Shown here: positions 33,301 to 42,100 of the stretch, piece by piece
Numbering within the stretch: position 1 is the first letter of the stretch
How the letters are laid out: each line of letters begins with the position of its first letter
Source of the DNA: Lyophyllum atratum
Lineage: Eukaryota; Basidiomycota; Agaricomycetes; Agaricales; Lyophyllaceae
Reading direction: 5' to 3'
Length of the DNA: 64,000 bases
Assembly (NCBI GenBank): GCA_014905825.1
Contig: JACGCN010000007.1
Location: 1,798,001 to 1,862,000 of the forward strand
Position numbers and translations under genes: made by a program
Notes under the pieces: model-generated
What the model saw: only the letters and a program-made list of their open reading frames with translations
Told to the model about the DNA's origin: nothing
Database searches by the model: none

Positions 33301-33603
33301 CAAGCCGCGAGCACATCGCAGCCTTCCTTGGCTGCCAGGATGGGTGTCGGACTGGCGCATCGCCTCTCGCAAGGTCACTCCGCGCCTGCAAGCGGGTCGG
33401 TTACGATGGCGGGGGGCGCGACCTCAGGGCAGTCACAACGCTCAAAGAAGCCACATCGGGCGGGCCGCAAGCATACAAAGACACTCATTCGTCGCGCGAT
33501 TGAGGACGGCACCTACGACGAACATTACGGACGAGGCGCTTCGGAGGACAGGGATGAGCAGGGGTCACCCGGCTCCAGTCTTCCACGCGGGGGGGCACTG
33601 TGA
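30385..33603 (+). CDS. ORF2 of the chromovirus, RS-rich protein of unknown function
   Basis: Frame of 1,072 residues from ATG 30385, in the position where env lies in some LTR elements. It has no signal peptide or membrane segment, so it does not look like an envelope protein. Residues ~145-220 are charged and probably helical (YLDRLRARVADLDRQIA...). The middle is Pro-rich and acidic. Residues ~722-857 are an RS-type domain with many RSRSRS, RRSPSP and SPSP units, as in splicing factors. The C-terminus is basic (KKPHRAGRKHTKTLIRRA). The stop codon TGA uses bases 3-5 of the 3' LTR, so frame and LTR overlap. I recognise no enzyme motif. The uninterrupted length argues that the protein is under selection. 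Possible jobs are RNA binding or hijack of host splicing or nuclear speckle factors; this is inference only. Confidence 0.85.
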   Translation: MDSRRFPTPRLSSLADFYAAPNVDDSLQFDIPPFSQYNGWTLKEQYLAWSPNSTVTAFLPGVAPPGHSTIPSTNIRQRRFDGSLGRFDWTVAPQMASERIWRALCLRPKIGYERRGEMPEYEFLTKQWISLDQDTGCFRPDYLDRLRARVADLDRQIASRSDEVRGAYIRFWDLRPRDPKPSDVESLVQVKTWADAVDQGASVLRGLKEKAAWLEFTYRLSTEEWNASIARVRSTGVPSASDDYFGAWINGRWTTQSLWLLSQAIPCFVAHLLDQDEIYFDPYPDPPRPHRHWWEGTDAEALSKEHHPYDHVALRNLSSRASYHPPLFPQLLPPATPEFHRASFPPNQRWRGPLVGYSDSPPPPSPIRGNSPLLESPLEEPSGPQISPDCEAAPLERVQLYSDREPWIKPPALFNNRPNGSWSRWITDDWEVCTEVGRKNPEVEGYDYSVYDRHNQRRIHYDTLPPPPSGTVGEGKYGRPAPRSRYQGLAGEVVGSRWLYHSEYPAMSDLPVRIPEPLESDLPPRPRLDVATLVPFLSEGVPVDTPLSGQNAQGGGDAEMEDFALSFGSSPRASPVHTTSTTPVLAASSYLRSTAFPTSTTWAVIKDSLLSLAVDRPDIHLLSIALTIDRATASTDFGHTVWISASSEDSAQALRLAYVGPTSGGPLATLQWATKVDFERAFAAAVHLWAAPVQPDPVSPASPRSPMQTDQWSPPPLRNLPEAVSRGRSRGPPSGRFPSDGGYSRPRTLRSRSRSRLSPSYGARRSRKGKERTSSDFPRAVRRGTDSRKRSQSPFRSRRSPSPYAGHRRQLSPGRHWSPSSSRRRSPYLRSRSYQRSPSPETSTRETIRSRRSNASSVPSPAIAAPSVPMPGTPEFGVYLAELVARTVVTMAQFPPGGISRSTSEGTSALPVASPAISPDAVASGSSTRVPLVPPAVPTPPPRPLMSRLTDPSPQRPLRDRLSGTVPLATRFQAASTSQPSLAARMGVGLAHRLSQGHSAPASGSVTMAGGATSGQSQRSKKPHRAGRKHTKTLIRRAIEDGTYDEHYGRGASEDRDEQGSPGSSLPRGGAL
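33586..33598 (+). other. G-rich tract before 3' LTR (possible plus-strand primer)
   Basis: CGCGGGGGGGCAC directly precedes the LTR, where a polypurine tract is expected. It is purine-poor at both ends, so the assignment is weak. It also codes the last residues of ORF2. Confidence 0.45.
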
Positions 33604-34063
33604 CGACGGTGTGCTACCCTAGATAGCAGACTCGTGGGATTACTCTGACGCGTGCACGACCGGGCCGAGAGCCCTTTTGTTTGTATATATTTACATGTCT
33701 CTTGTGTATCTTCGCTAGCACGTCCTTTAGGGACTTCATCATTAAATATCATCATCTCTATTTCGCGTTCTCGCTCGCTACAGCAAGACACGCGATGGCT
33801 CGACCCCGGAGGCCACCGGGCCCTGTGCAGGGTGACAGCACGCCTCGCTCAGGCTTACAGAGCTCCGGTGTCGGATGACAACACCCCTACCTAGGGTTAC
33901 AAGGCCGTTCTGTCTCGGACAGGCGCTCCTTCGAGCCGCCGTCCCGACCCCTCGCTATTACGCCCTCTCTCCGCGCCGACCTCCCTCGAGGTAAGGCGCA
34001 TTGAGGAGCGAATAGCTCGAGTCTTCCTCACGCGAGAAGCCCATCCGGACCAGCTGTATCACA
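33599..34063 (+). repeat. 3' LTR (465 bp)
   Basis: Identical by reading to the 5' LTR. Followed by GGTTG (34064-34068), the right target-site duplication. Confidence 0.97.
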
Positions 34064-34110
34064 GGTTGTAATCTACCGCGTATAATGAATGCTGATAGAT
34101 CGTAACCATG

Positions 34111-34333
34111 TTCCGAGTTCTATTTATATAGAACGAGGTTATTCCTTTCTTCAACTATGGTGGGAATGTCGGCAGCATCAAGTGATGTTGATTCAATCAA
34201 GTGATGTTGATTCAATCACCGTAAATTCCGGAAGCCTTTTTCACTTACTTATTTCTCGCTTTCATACTTGACTTTGGCGTCGTTTCAATTCCTGATCCAC
34301 ATGCTTCCTTGTCGCCGATACCTGCTGTTTGTT
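34111..34333 (+). repeat. 223-bp tandem repeat, copy 1
   Basis: Starts TTCCGAGTTCTATTTATATA with a palindromic GTTCTAT...ATAGAAC hairpin and includes GGGAATGTCGGCAGCATCAA. It holds an internal duplication of AGTGATGTTGATTCAATCA. Copy 2 begins at 34334 with the same words. Copy 1 keeps the uninterrupted version of the site where the TIR element landed in copy 2. Confidence 0.85.
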
Positions 34334-34668
34334 TTCCGAGTTCTATTTATAGAACAAGGTTATTCCTCAATTCAAGTATGTGTCAGGCTCCTAAAACCAG
34401 GCCTCTCGTACCGCGTCAGAATCGCTATCCCACTGGCCACAGTAGTGTTTTATATGTGAAAATTATCTTATCTTATCATACCAAATAAGACCATTTTTCA
34501 TCCAAACAAACAAAACTAAGGGCTCATCGACGCGGTAGAGAGGCTGGCAAACTTGCACTCCGGTGATCTCGGCGTTCTCTGTTAAACCTAGCCTAGGGTT
34601 CTTCAAAGTAACCTTGGCCGAACGACCCGAGCGAAATATCCCAAATTTGAACCTGTTTGCTCTGCAGG

Positions 34669-34887
34669 TGTTGGAATCTCGCCTGGATTCGTTGATCAGG
34701 CATGACGACATGCTGACTTATCATAGAAGTTTTCTTATTCAGTAAAATTTACTTACAAATTTTCTACATTAATAATACAGACATAGCTAGGTATATAAAC
34801 GGAAATACACTGGCCAATCTCCTTACAAGATTGTCCACCCTCGGCTTAACCGCCCCTGTGCTCGCTATCAAGCCCGAAATCCCAACA
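34669..34887 (+). mobile_element. Solo LTR (219 bp) nested in the left TIR
   Basis: Begins TGTTGGAATC and ends AAATCCCAACA, giving TGTTGG/CCAACA inverted ends, and contains a TATATAAA box near 34793. It is flanked by GCAGG at 34664-34668 and 34888-34892, a 5-bp target duplication. The right TIR shows the uninterrupted sequence. TGTTGG...CCAACA ends are most common in Ty1/copia LTRs. The orientation given follows the TATA box. Confidence 0.85.
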
Positions 34888-35044
34888 GCAGGCCCCAGTC
34901 ACGTATCTCCGTTTATGCCAAGGAGACGCGTAGTATACTGTGTCCCCGACAGTGATAGCTGAACCTCAACCATCACTGCGTTGTCAATCAGAAGTGTATT
35001 TAATGACTGGAGAGAAATGATACAGATGCTTGGACCTCGAAAAC

Positions 35045-35698
35045 ATGAACCTCCCCTCTGTAAAACTCAACAACCTCCTCGATTATATGGATGAACTGCA
35101 AACAAATCCAGGCGAAGTGTTCGTCGCACTTCTGCACAATGATAACTTCATAGACGCTGGAGCTATAACGAGCATTGTCAAGAACATTTCAGCGATTCTT
35201 GACGGGTTGATCAGTCACTCCAGAGCACGCAAAGCGACGATGGATTGCGTCACGCAGGACGTCTATGAAGCCGAGATTATGAGTCTCACGGGGAGGGATG
35301 CAGGGCTTCACTTTGTCGCGGCAAAAACGACGGAACAGCGTCTGCAGAATGCCAATATCGACGACATGGCAGGAAAGATGATAGATCTCGCTCCTCATCT
35401 ATGGAAACTACTGGACAGGTTGCTTTCAGCAAACACGGAGCTAAACCACAGACGGACATGGAGGCGAGCGAAGACAAAGAAACATAAAGATGCACGGAAG
35501 GCTGGAAATGAAGGCAGAGGACGTGATGATGCTGCGACGGAGGGTGATGCCGAGGATGACGACTATTGGCAATATGTTGAAGCAGATGGTGGTGATCTTT
35601 TTGACGTGAACGACGATGAGCCGGAGGATCTTGAAGACCAGATTGAAGAACGCTTCAATGCGCTGATAAAAATTGCAAGGTTCATGCGCCACCGTTGA
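35045..35698 (+). CDS. Captured gene fragment in the TIR element
   Basis: Frame of 217 residues from ATG 35045. Segments such as NLLDYMDELQTNPGEVF, MDCVTQDVYEAEIMSLT, GLHFVAAKTTEQRL and LAPHLWKLLDRLLSA, then a basic and an acidic low-complexity region ending ALIKIARFMRHR, resemble the N-terminal third of large Agaricomycete proteins that carry DUF6589. The homology ends just where those proteins continue into their conserved core, so this is a truncated piece. It lies wholly between the TIRs. No transposase motif is present. Whether it is expressed is unknown. The family identification is from memory and moderate. Confidence 0.55.
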   Translation: MNLPSVKLNNLLDYMDELQTNPGEVFVALLHNDNFIDAGAITSIVKNISAILDGLISHSRARKATMDCVTQDVYEAEIMSLTGRDAGLHFVAAKTTEQRLQNANIDDMAGKMIDLAPHLWKLLDRLLSANTELNHRRTWRRAKTKKHKDARKAGNEGRGRDDAATEGDAEDDDYWQYVEADGGDLFDVNDDEPEDLEDQIEERFNALIKIARFMRHR

Positions 35699-36300
35699 CG
35701 GATGTGCTGACTCTGTCTGTAGAAAAAAGGGCCGTGCGTCGAGGCAGATGAAGATGCCATACGTGTCACTGACTAAGAAAGGGATTGATTCCGGTGGTCG
35801 TCTGATTCGTGTGGCAAGGGTCTTGTCTCCTGCACCGGTACAAAACGCGGTACGCGTCTCCTTGGCATAAACGGAGATACGTGACTGGGGCCTGCAGAGC
35901 AAACAGGTTCAAATTTGGGATATTTCGCTCGGGTCGTTCGGCCAAGGTTACTTTGAAGAACCCTAGGCTAGGTTTAACAGAGAACGCCGAGATCACCGGA
36001 GTGCAAGTTTGCCAGCCTCTCTACCGCGTCGATGAGCCCTTAGTTTTGTTTGTTTGGATGAAAAATGGTCTTATTTGGTATGATAAGATAAGATAATTTT
36101 CACATATAAAACACTACGTGGCCAGTGGGATAGCGATTCTGACGCGGTACGAGAGGCCTGGTTTTAGGAGCCTGAGTATGTGTGGGAATGTCCGCAGCAT
36201 CAAGTGATGTTGATCGCTTCTCGGCCCGCCTCGGCCCGCCCCCAGCTTTCAAACCTGACTTGGGCGCAACTTGGGCGTCCTTTCAGTTACTGAATTATTT

Positions 36301-36676
36301 GGTTTATCGTCACCGTTTTATGAAATCGTTTTCTAATATGTGAAAGAGTCTTTTTTTCGCGTCGCTGTTGAAATCGTTGCAATAGAGGTGGTTCAAAAGT
36401 TCACTGTTGAAATAAATAAGCATCAACAATGGCCAACGACGACCACACCTCGACGCCAACGCCGTCGGACCGAGATCTGTTCTTCAGTCAAGTTCTCTCC
36501 ATACTTAGATACGTAATACTCCGAGTCCCAACTTCCAAGTGACAGAACTCCGACCTGCGGTTTATCCGCCCACAGAACCCAGTGACAACATAACTTCCAG
36601 TTCAAATACATCATATACTTAACTCGGTACAAACCTCCCAGACGTTCCATATGCAGCATCGTCGCCTGGGGCTCGA
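36301..36676. other. Intergenic; no gene assigned
   Basis: A short plus-strand frame at 36429 (MANDDHTSTPTPSDRDL, 37 codons) and an overlapping minus-strand frame (36659-36423) are seen. Neither has a recognised domain. Confidence 0.45.
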
Positions 36677-38176
36677 TTACTTCTTGAAAGGAGGCCAGTT
36701 TTCGAATCCAAGGTCAACGGCTGCAGTATGAAAAGGAAGTGTCAGCGGTGAACAGTCAGCCATAAAATTTTACGCAGAATGAATAGGCGATGTACGTACG
36801 CCAGGGTGGCATGATGAACCTAGAATTGACGAAGGGTGAATCTCAGTTAATCTTTTCTAGTCCCATGAGAGTTGCCAGGTAAGCCGAACCTTTTCTGCTT
36901 TCCACCAGCGGCTAGGCCGTCAAGTTCAGCAATATCGGCCGCCTCAAGCTTCTCTGCGGCAGCCAGGGCACCTGTTAGGTTGGATGCGATACGGGAAGGT
37001 GTAACTGATTTCGGCAGTACGACGAAGCCTTTTGCAACTAGGAACCTGTATGATTAAATGACGTGAATGATGTATCATGTAGCCGTACCAAGATAACCAA
37101 TGAGCACATCTGACGCGCTGAGAGAATGTTTCTTAGCGATTTCCATGACTTTATCGTCAGTCAGGAGAGGGGAGTTCGTTGATCCCAGAGGTGAGTACGC
37201 CTGCGGAACTATGCCCTTGTCCTTGAGGTAGGCAACAAATTTGTGCTGTGGGTTGTAGACATGGAGTTCCAACTATATCGTATGTCGATCAAGCAACTTA
37301 GCATCATGAGAAGAGAGAAGTGCCGCACCTGATTAACAGCGGGAAGAATTTCAGCTGTAGGAAGGATCTCCTCAAGCTTCGCCTCCGAAAAATTCGAAAC
37401 CCCAATTGCCTTGACCTTCCCTGATGAAAGATAAGGACATTTCTCGTGTTCAAGGCCAGCATTGACACATACCTTGCTTCAAAACCGCCTCCATTTGTTT
37501 CCACGTGTCCTGAAGCTTCCAGGAATGTAGGATGTCTCGCGTGCCATCCGGGAGTGTGGGTATGAGGTGGTGATTGCCATCGGGGTTGAGAGCGATGGGC
37601 CAGTGGACAAGGTACACTGGAGAAAGACACATCTACCGCCGGTACATATTCATATACAGGAGCACGTACGATCGAGATAATCTGTCCCGAGGTTCGCAAG
37701 TGTTTGGTCCAGTCCCTCTTCAACACGCGTATGCCAGGTTCCCCATAGCTTGCTGGTGATCTAGATTGGCATACTCATGCGTGAGATAACTTTAACTAAT
37801 GAATAGGCTTTGAGCTTACAAAGATCTCGGACCTAGGAACACCAGAGGCACGAATGCCTGCTCCAACGTCTTTCTCGTTCCCGTAACCCCTGAGAGTGCA
37901 TGCAGAGTCAGCGAGTTTACGATGCGAAAAGTAAACATGTGGCTGCGACAGACCAAGCACAATCAATATGCCTGTATCCCGCCTCTTTCAGCGCGTAGGA
38001 GACCGCGGAGGTGACTTCCTCAGGCTTTGACTGCCAGGTACCTTGGATATGTCAAACGATTAGTTCCGCCAGCCGAGCTCGTCCTCAACGGATCGTCGTG
38101 ATAATGCATTCTGCGTACCTAGCCCAAGAGCTGGAATTTCAGTTCCATTATTCAGTTTGATCACTGGGACGGCCAT
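36677..38176 (-). CDS. Aldo/keto reductase (AKR superfamily)
   Basis: NADPH-dependent carbonyl reductase with a TIM-barrel fold. Starts MAVPVIKLNNGTEIPALGLG at 38176. The catalytic set is visible: Asp in HIDCAW, Tyr in GYGNE, Lys in TSKLWGT, His in LVHWPI. Further motifs are IGVSNFS, QAYSPLGS and the cofactor-binding LPKSVTPSRI. Many short introns; one joins DVLIGYL to VAKGFVVLPKS across about 37038-37085. The 3' end is uncertain. Reading on after FGLP gives a stop at 36847, while a short downstream exon pair coding VHHATLA and VDLGFENWPPFKK to 36677 resembles the usual AKR tail, but I could not fit a clean donor for it. Likely cytosolic; substrate unknown. It lies 25 kb from the metabolic neighbourhood at 1-12 kb, so a shared pathway is not implied. 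Confidence 0.87.
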
Positions 38177-39102
38177 AGCGAAAGAAACGTGCGCTGCCGG
38201 TAGATGGGAAGATAAGATTATGGGAGCTGAATGAGATTTCGACTGATTTTAAAGGGAAGCAAAAGGGAACCGGGCCGACAGACGGTCCGATGATGAACCT
38301 GTTTTCCAAACCTCGGAAGCCGGAACGGAGTCCCCTAGCTGTCCCATAAGAAGCCCACTTCTACTTACTTATGGACAAAGCTTTCCAATGATATCAGATT
38401 GTGAGAAGATCAGCACAAGCGAAGAAAAACGCCAGCGTCTCTTCGAAGTTCAGTGGTGTACGCTGACTCTACGGTGATAGCCTTGGAGTAAATCTTGATT
38501 GGGTTGACGAGTGCCTTGCAAAAATCCGAGCAAAGGATAGCATAGATGATGAGCAGAAAGCTGGCGCATTGACAGGAAGGTTATGTTCAAGCAGAGGAGA
38601 AGAATAGCAGCTGAGGACGAGCCGAGGATAGGCAATTGAAATGCGGAACAGTCGTGATGCCACAGGAAACCCTGGGGACTCGGGAGTTGGGGGAAAATAA
38701 GGCAAAACAAACACCTTCTCCGTTTCCAAGAATTTCGTTCTGACCTTGTAGGCTGCTTTCACTCGAGAACTCCCTCAAGTCGTCAGCAACGGCTAATGAC
38801 CAGAAGTCTACGCTTTCTACGAGATAAACCACCTCCAAAAACAGGTTGTATGCCAAACGCTCGTTTGATAGTCTCCCTCGAAATGATTTTCCTTCGCTTC
38901 TCAGCGGCCAGCAAACGGTGTAAAACCATAGCTGTCTGTCAAGAACGTAAGGATGTGGCCGTATAGCTAGAACAACGTGGCCGGCCGCATGCCGTGATGG
39001 GCGCTAGAGTGTGATCGAACCAAGTCTCGACCCCTTTTTTTGGAGGCTGCTTCTGAATCACACCTTTCTGCCACCCTCACACCGCCCACGTCTTTTAGTG
39101 CA
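38177..39102. other. Divergent intergenic region
   Basis: Separates the minus-strand aldo/keto reductase and the plus-strand helicase, so it probably holds both promoters. Minus-strand frames between 38450 and 38860 show no domain. Confidence 0.55.
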
Positions 39103-42100
39103 ATGGATCTGGAGAATTTCAACAACCTTGATGAAAACCCACCGGACGCCTCGCAGGCATCGGATTTCAGCGCAGAAGAGGCATTAGAATATGTTGATAG
39201 AGAGTGGTACAGACCCGCGACACGGAGGGCCAGATGGATGGATCTATTGGGAGACTATGCAGGTAGCGAACCGTTTGTTATCGATGGTTTGTCTGTCCCA
39301 TCCATTTTACAATCTCTTTATTCCATTCTCTGACCCACAACCATAGGGGAGTCGCTTTTACAAGTCGTCCTTGATGATCCCCTACTCGCAATCGCTCGCG
39401 ATGGAGGTAGAGTACATGATTCGTTGACACATTCCTTGTTGACATGATCATTTTGCAGAACCAAGTTTCCAGATCTTGCATGCCTATCACATCCTAGAGA
39501 GAGCGCTGCTCAAATTTACCGAAAGATCGGCGAAGATCGACATTGTATTCTGGAGAGGTCCGTACCCTTTGACACGTTTACTCGTTTTTTCTGACGTATC
39601 TTCCTTGTACCTGCAGCCAACTCGCATGCTACTCTGCAAACTGGAGGAACTCCGTTTCTTGTCTTTTCGCGGTTACTCGCTCGCACTCTGCTCTCCAAGC
39701 ATATCTTAAAATTAGGGCTTCCAGTTTACATGTTTGAAGATCTACACGATCCTTTGTGGCTTCGATACGAGGTGACCAGAAAGGTATCATCTCTTGCCGG
39801 TCTGATCCTTTCCCTTGCTACTAGTTAATCTTGCTGTTTAGCCGATGTTCGTTCTGATCAACGACGGAGGTGTACTGGATAACCATCCAAAGAGGCTATC
39901 CACTGAAAAAGTGCTGATGCAACGCATATTCGTATTCGACCTATTATCTCGTGGCCTTCCGATAGCACTGTTAAAGGGAGCCGAATACCGTGACTCCAAG
40001 GTCATTCCGTGTGCCTATGCTCTCAGCCATGAAACTCACCGTTAATAGATTCTCTCTTTCGTATTCGAGCAAGTTCGCGACTCCCACAGTCAGGCGACAT
40101 TTCCAGAATCATTGCACGTTATATTGGATAAGACCACCTCGTCCTTAGATGATGATCTCAGAGCCATGTTACCTCCTCATGTCTCCATGTCTATTCCGCC
40201 TCCAGCCGCGATCCAGAATGTTACGAGCGAAGAGCTACTGCTACCGGATCGCATGCCAGACGCCCTTGACGAATACTGCACTTCGATCCTAGAGATCGCC
40301 CGCAGCTTCATAGCCGCCGACAGGTCCTCATCTTCGATTGAGCTGCTGTATATCTTTGTCATCCACTGCCTTCTCCTTCGACAGCTCTCTGTCCAAGAGC
40401 GTGCTAGGTCGTACGAATGCCTAAGCTCCAGCCTCTCTACCATCGTTGTCAGAGACTTCTTACCGATGGTCTTCGTAATTGCGAACGTAGTCATTTCTAA
40501 AATTTCCGTTACCCCAGAAATGGATGGTAGGATCTATTGCTCCCTCATACGCTTTATAATCCTTCATTACTCGGAAGAGCTGCCAAGTTCCATTGGTCAA
40601 CCGGCTTTTATTTCCGTCCAGAATATTTGGTCAAAGCTCGGTTTGGCACCGGTCAATCTGAAAGCATTTTCGAAACGATTCCCGCAGCGCGAGCTGCCGG
40701 CAAGCGCCAGACCCGTGGCAGCCTTGCCCTTTCGTCTGCTACCTTTCGAGAACGACGTTTTCAATGCCGAGCTTTCCCTAGTCAGAGTTCCTGTCCATGA
40801 TACAGACGACGCAAAACCATCTACGCGACTTGATTTTGGGCCAGGCACCCTTTTCTCCGACACGCAGCATTGGCATAACAAGAAAGCGATATTATCCAGT
40901 CATATGGGTGGCGCTCCTTCAAATCCGGTAGACGAGCGTGCTCAGCGTCGGATCCTGAAGCGGAATCAGCGATTCATGGCCACCATGCAAGTGCAAGCTG
41001 GAACGCTCACGGGAGCGTCTGGAGGAAGTCTTCAACAGATCGTGATTGCACCGGTGGGGTCCACGAAGATCGCCCCTAAGCCTCAGCGCGTGCCCCCTGT
41101 ACAGGTATAGTCCTTCTTACTTTCATATCAAGTGCGGCTCATTGAGCCCCATCCGATTTGTGAAAGATTAAAATTCCCAAGCAACTCAAAATTTCGTCTG
41201 CCGATAAACTGCGCCAGAAGATCGCGAAAGAGAAGACCGCGCAGAACACTAACGAATCTGAATTATGGTGGAGGGAGCAGCTTAGTCTGATGTCTAAGCT
41301 CTCAACGTCTCAGAAAGTCGAGCAGCTCAAGGCTCTTCTACGCAACAAAAGGGCTGCAGAACGGCTAACGGGTGGGGAGATGCGCCTTTACAGTATACAT
41401 CTGCAGCTGCTCTCATGGGTCGGCGAGCGTGACCCAGATTCAGCGCCTATCCGTGATGATTATACTGTGTGCATCATGCGCATTATCAAAGATATGGGAG
41501 ACCGGCGGCTCATTACATCGACAATTGCAGCCGCCCTCTCAGCCGTCCTTCAATCTTTAGGCTTCGGCGACTACGCTACGTCCCTCCTTGATACCACGGA
41601 ACCAGATGCAGCGCTCAATTTCAAGTTCATAAAGCTCTTACGGTCGAAGACTAAAGCTTCGCACCACCAGTTTATGCACATCACAGAGCATCCTGTAGTA
41701 TGGCAGCTGCGGCTGTTCGGCGAGTACATGGACAGGAGCATGGAGAGTTCCCCAGATAGTCGTGTGTCTTTCGAGCCGGATGCATGGCAGCGTGAAGTGC
41801 TTGACTGTATTGACGCTAATAACTCCCTCCTGGTGGTCGGTATGTGCTCTTCGTCAGGTATTTGAGTGGTTGAAAAACTGATGTTTGAATGCAAAGCACC
41901 TACCAGTGCAGGAAAGACATTCATCTCGTTCTACGCAATGGAGAAGGTGCTGAGGGGCTCTGACGATGGTATCTTGGTCTATATTGCACCTACAAAAGCA
42001 CTCGTCACCCAGATAGCGGCCGAGATATACGCGCGGTTTAGTAAGAATCTGAGCGGAAGTACGTAATGTCTTTCCCGTAGAATTCGCAATTTCACTCACC

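Larger units (their letters stand above)
21354..34063 (+). mobile_element. Large intact Ty3 chromovirus, 12.71 kb, with extra ORF
   Basis: The element is bounded by two identical 465-bp LTRs (TG...CA) and flanked by GGTTG at 21349-21353 and 34064-34068, a 5-bp target duplication. Internally it has a primer-binding-type sequence right after the 5' LTR, a 7.9-kb Gag-Pol frame with a chromodomain at its end, a 381-bp gap with four hairpins, a second 3.2-kb frame, a G-rich tract and the 3' LTR. Both long frames are uninterrupted and the LTRs do not differ at any base I compared, so insertion is recent and the copy may still be active. Typical fungal chromoviruses are 5-7 kb, so this one is about twice the usual size. 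Domain order PR-RT-RH-INT-chromodomain places it in Ty3/Metaviridae. Confidence 0.97.
34384..36174. mobile_element. Mutator-like TIR element carrying a gene fragment
   Basis: Ends CAGGCTCCTAAAACC and its reverse complement, flanked on both sides by AGTATGTGT (34375-34383 and 36175-36183). The terminal inverted repeats are about 325 bp. The left one runs 34384-34668 and resumes at 34893-34932 after a solo LTR insertion; the right one runs 35851-36174. The arms are nearly identical (one 1-nt indel noticed near 34440/36120). Long TIRs and a 9-bp duplication are the hallmarks of Mutator-like elements. There is no transposase; without the solo LTR the element is about 1.57 kb, so it is non-autonomous and must have been moved in trans. 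Near-identical arms suggest a fairly recent insertion. Confidence 0.88.
34334..36300 (+). repeat. 223-bp tandem repeat, copy 2, split by a transposon
   Basis: The left part, 34334-34383, and the right part, from 36184 to about 36300, together match copy 1: TTCCGAGTTCTATTTATAGA ... GGGAATGTCCGCAGCATCAA ... CTTGGGCG. The interruption is the TIR element plus its 9-bp duplication. Confidence 0.8.

Noticed and set aside
30385..33603. ORF2 as a retroviral-type envelope gene
   Set aside because: It is in the env position but lacks signal peptide, transmembrane and fusion-type segments. The RS-rich region points to a nuclear or RNA role.
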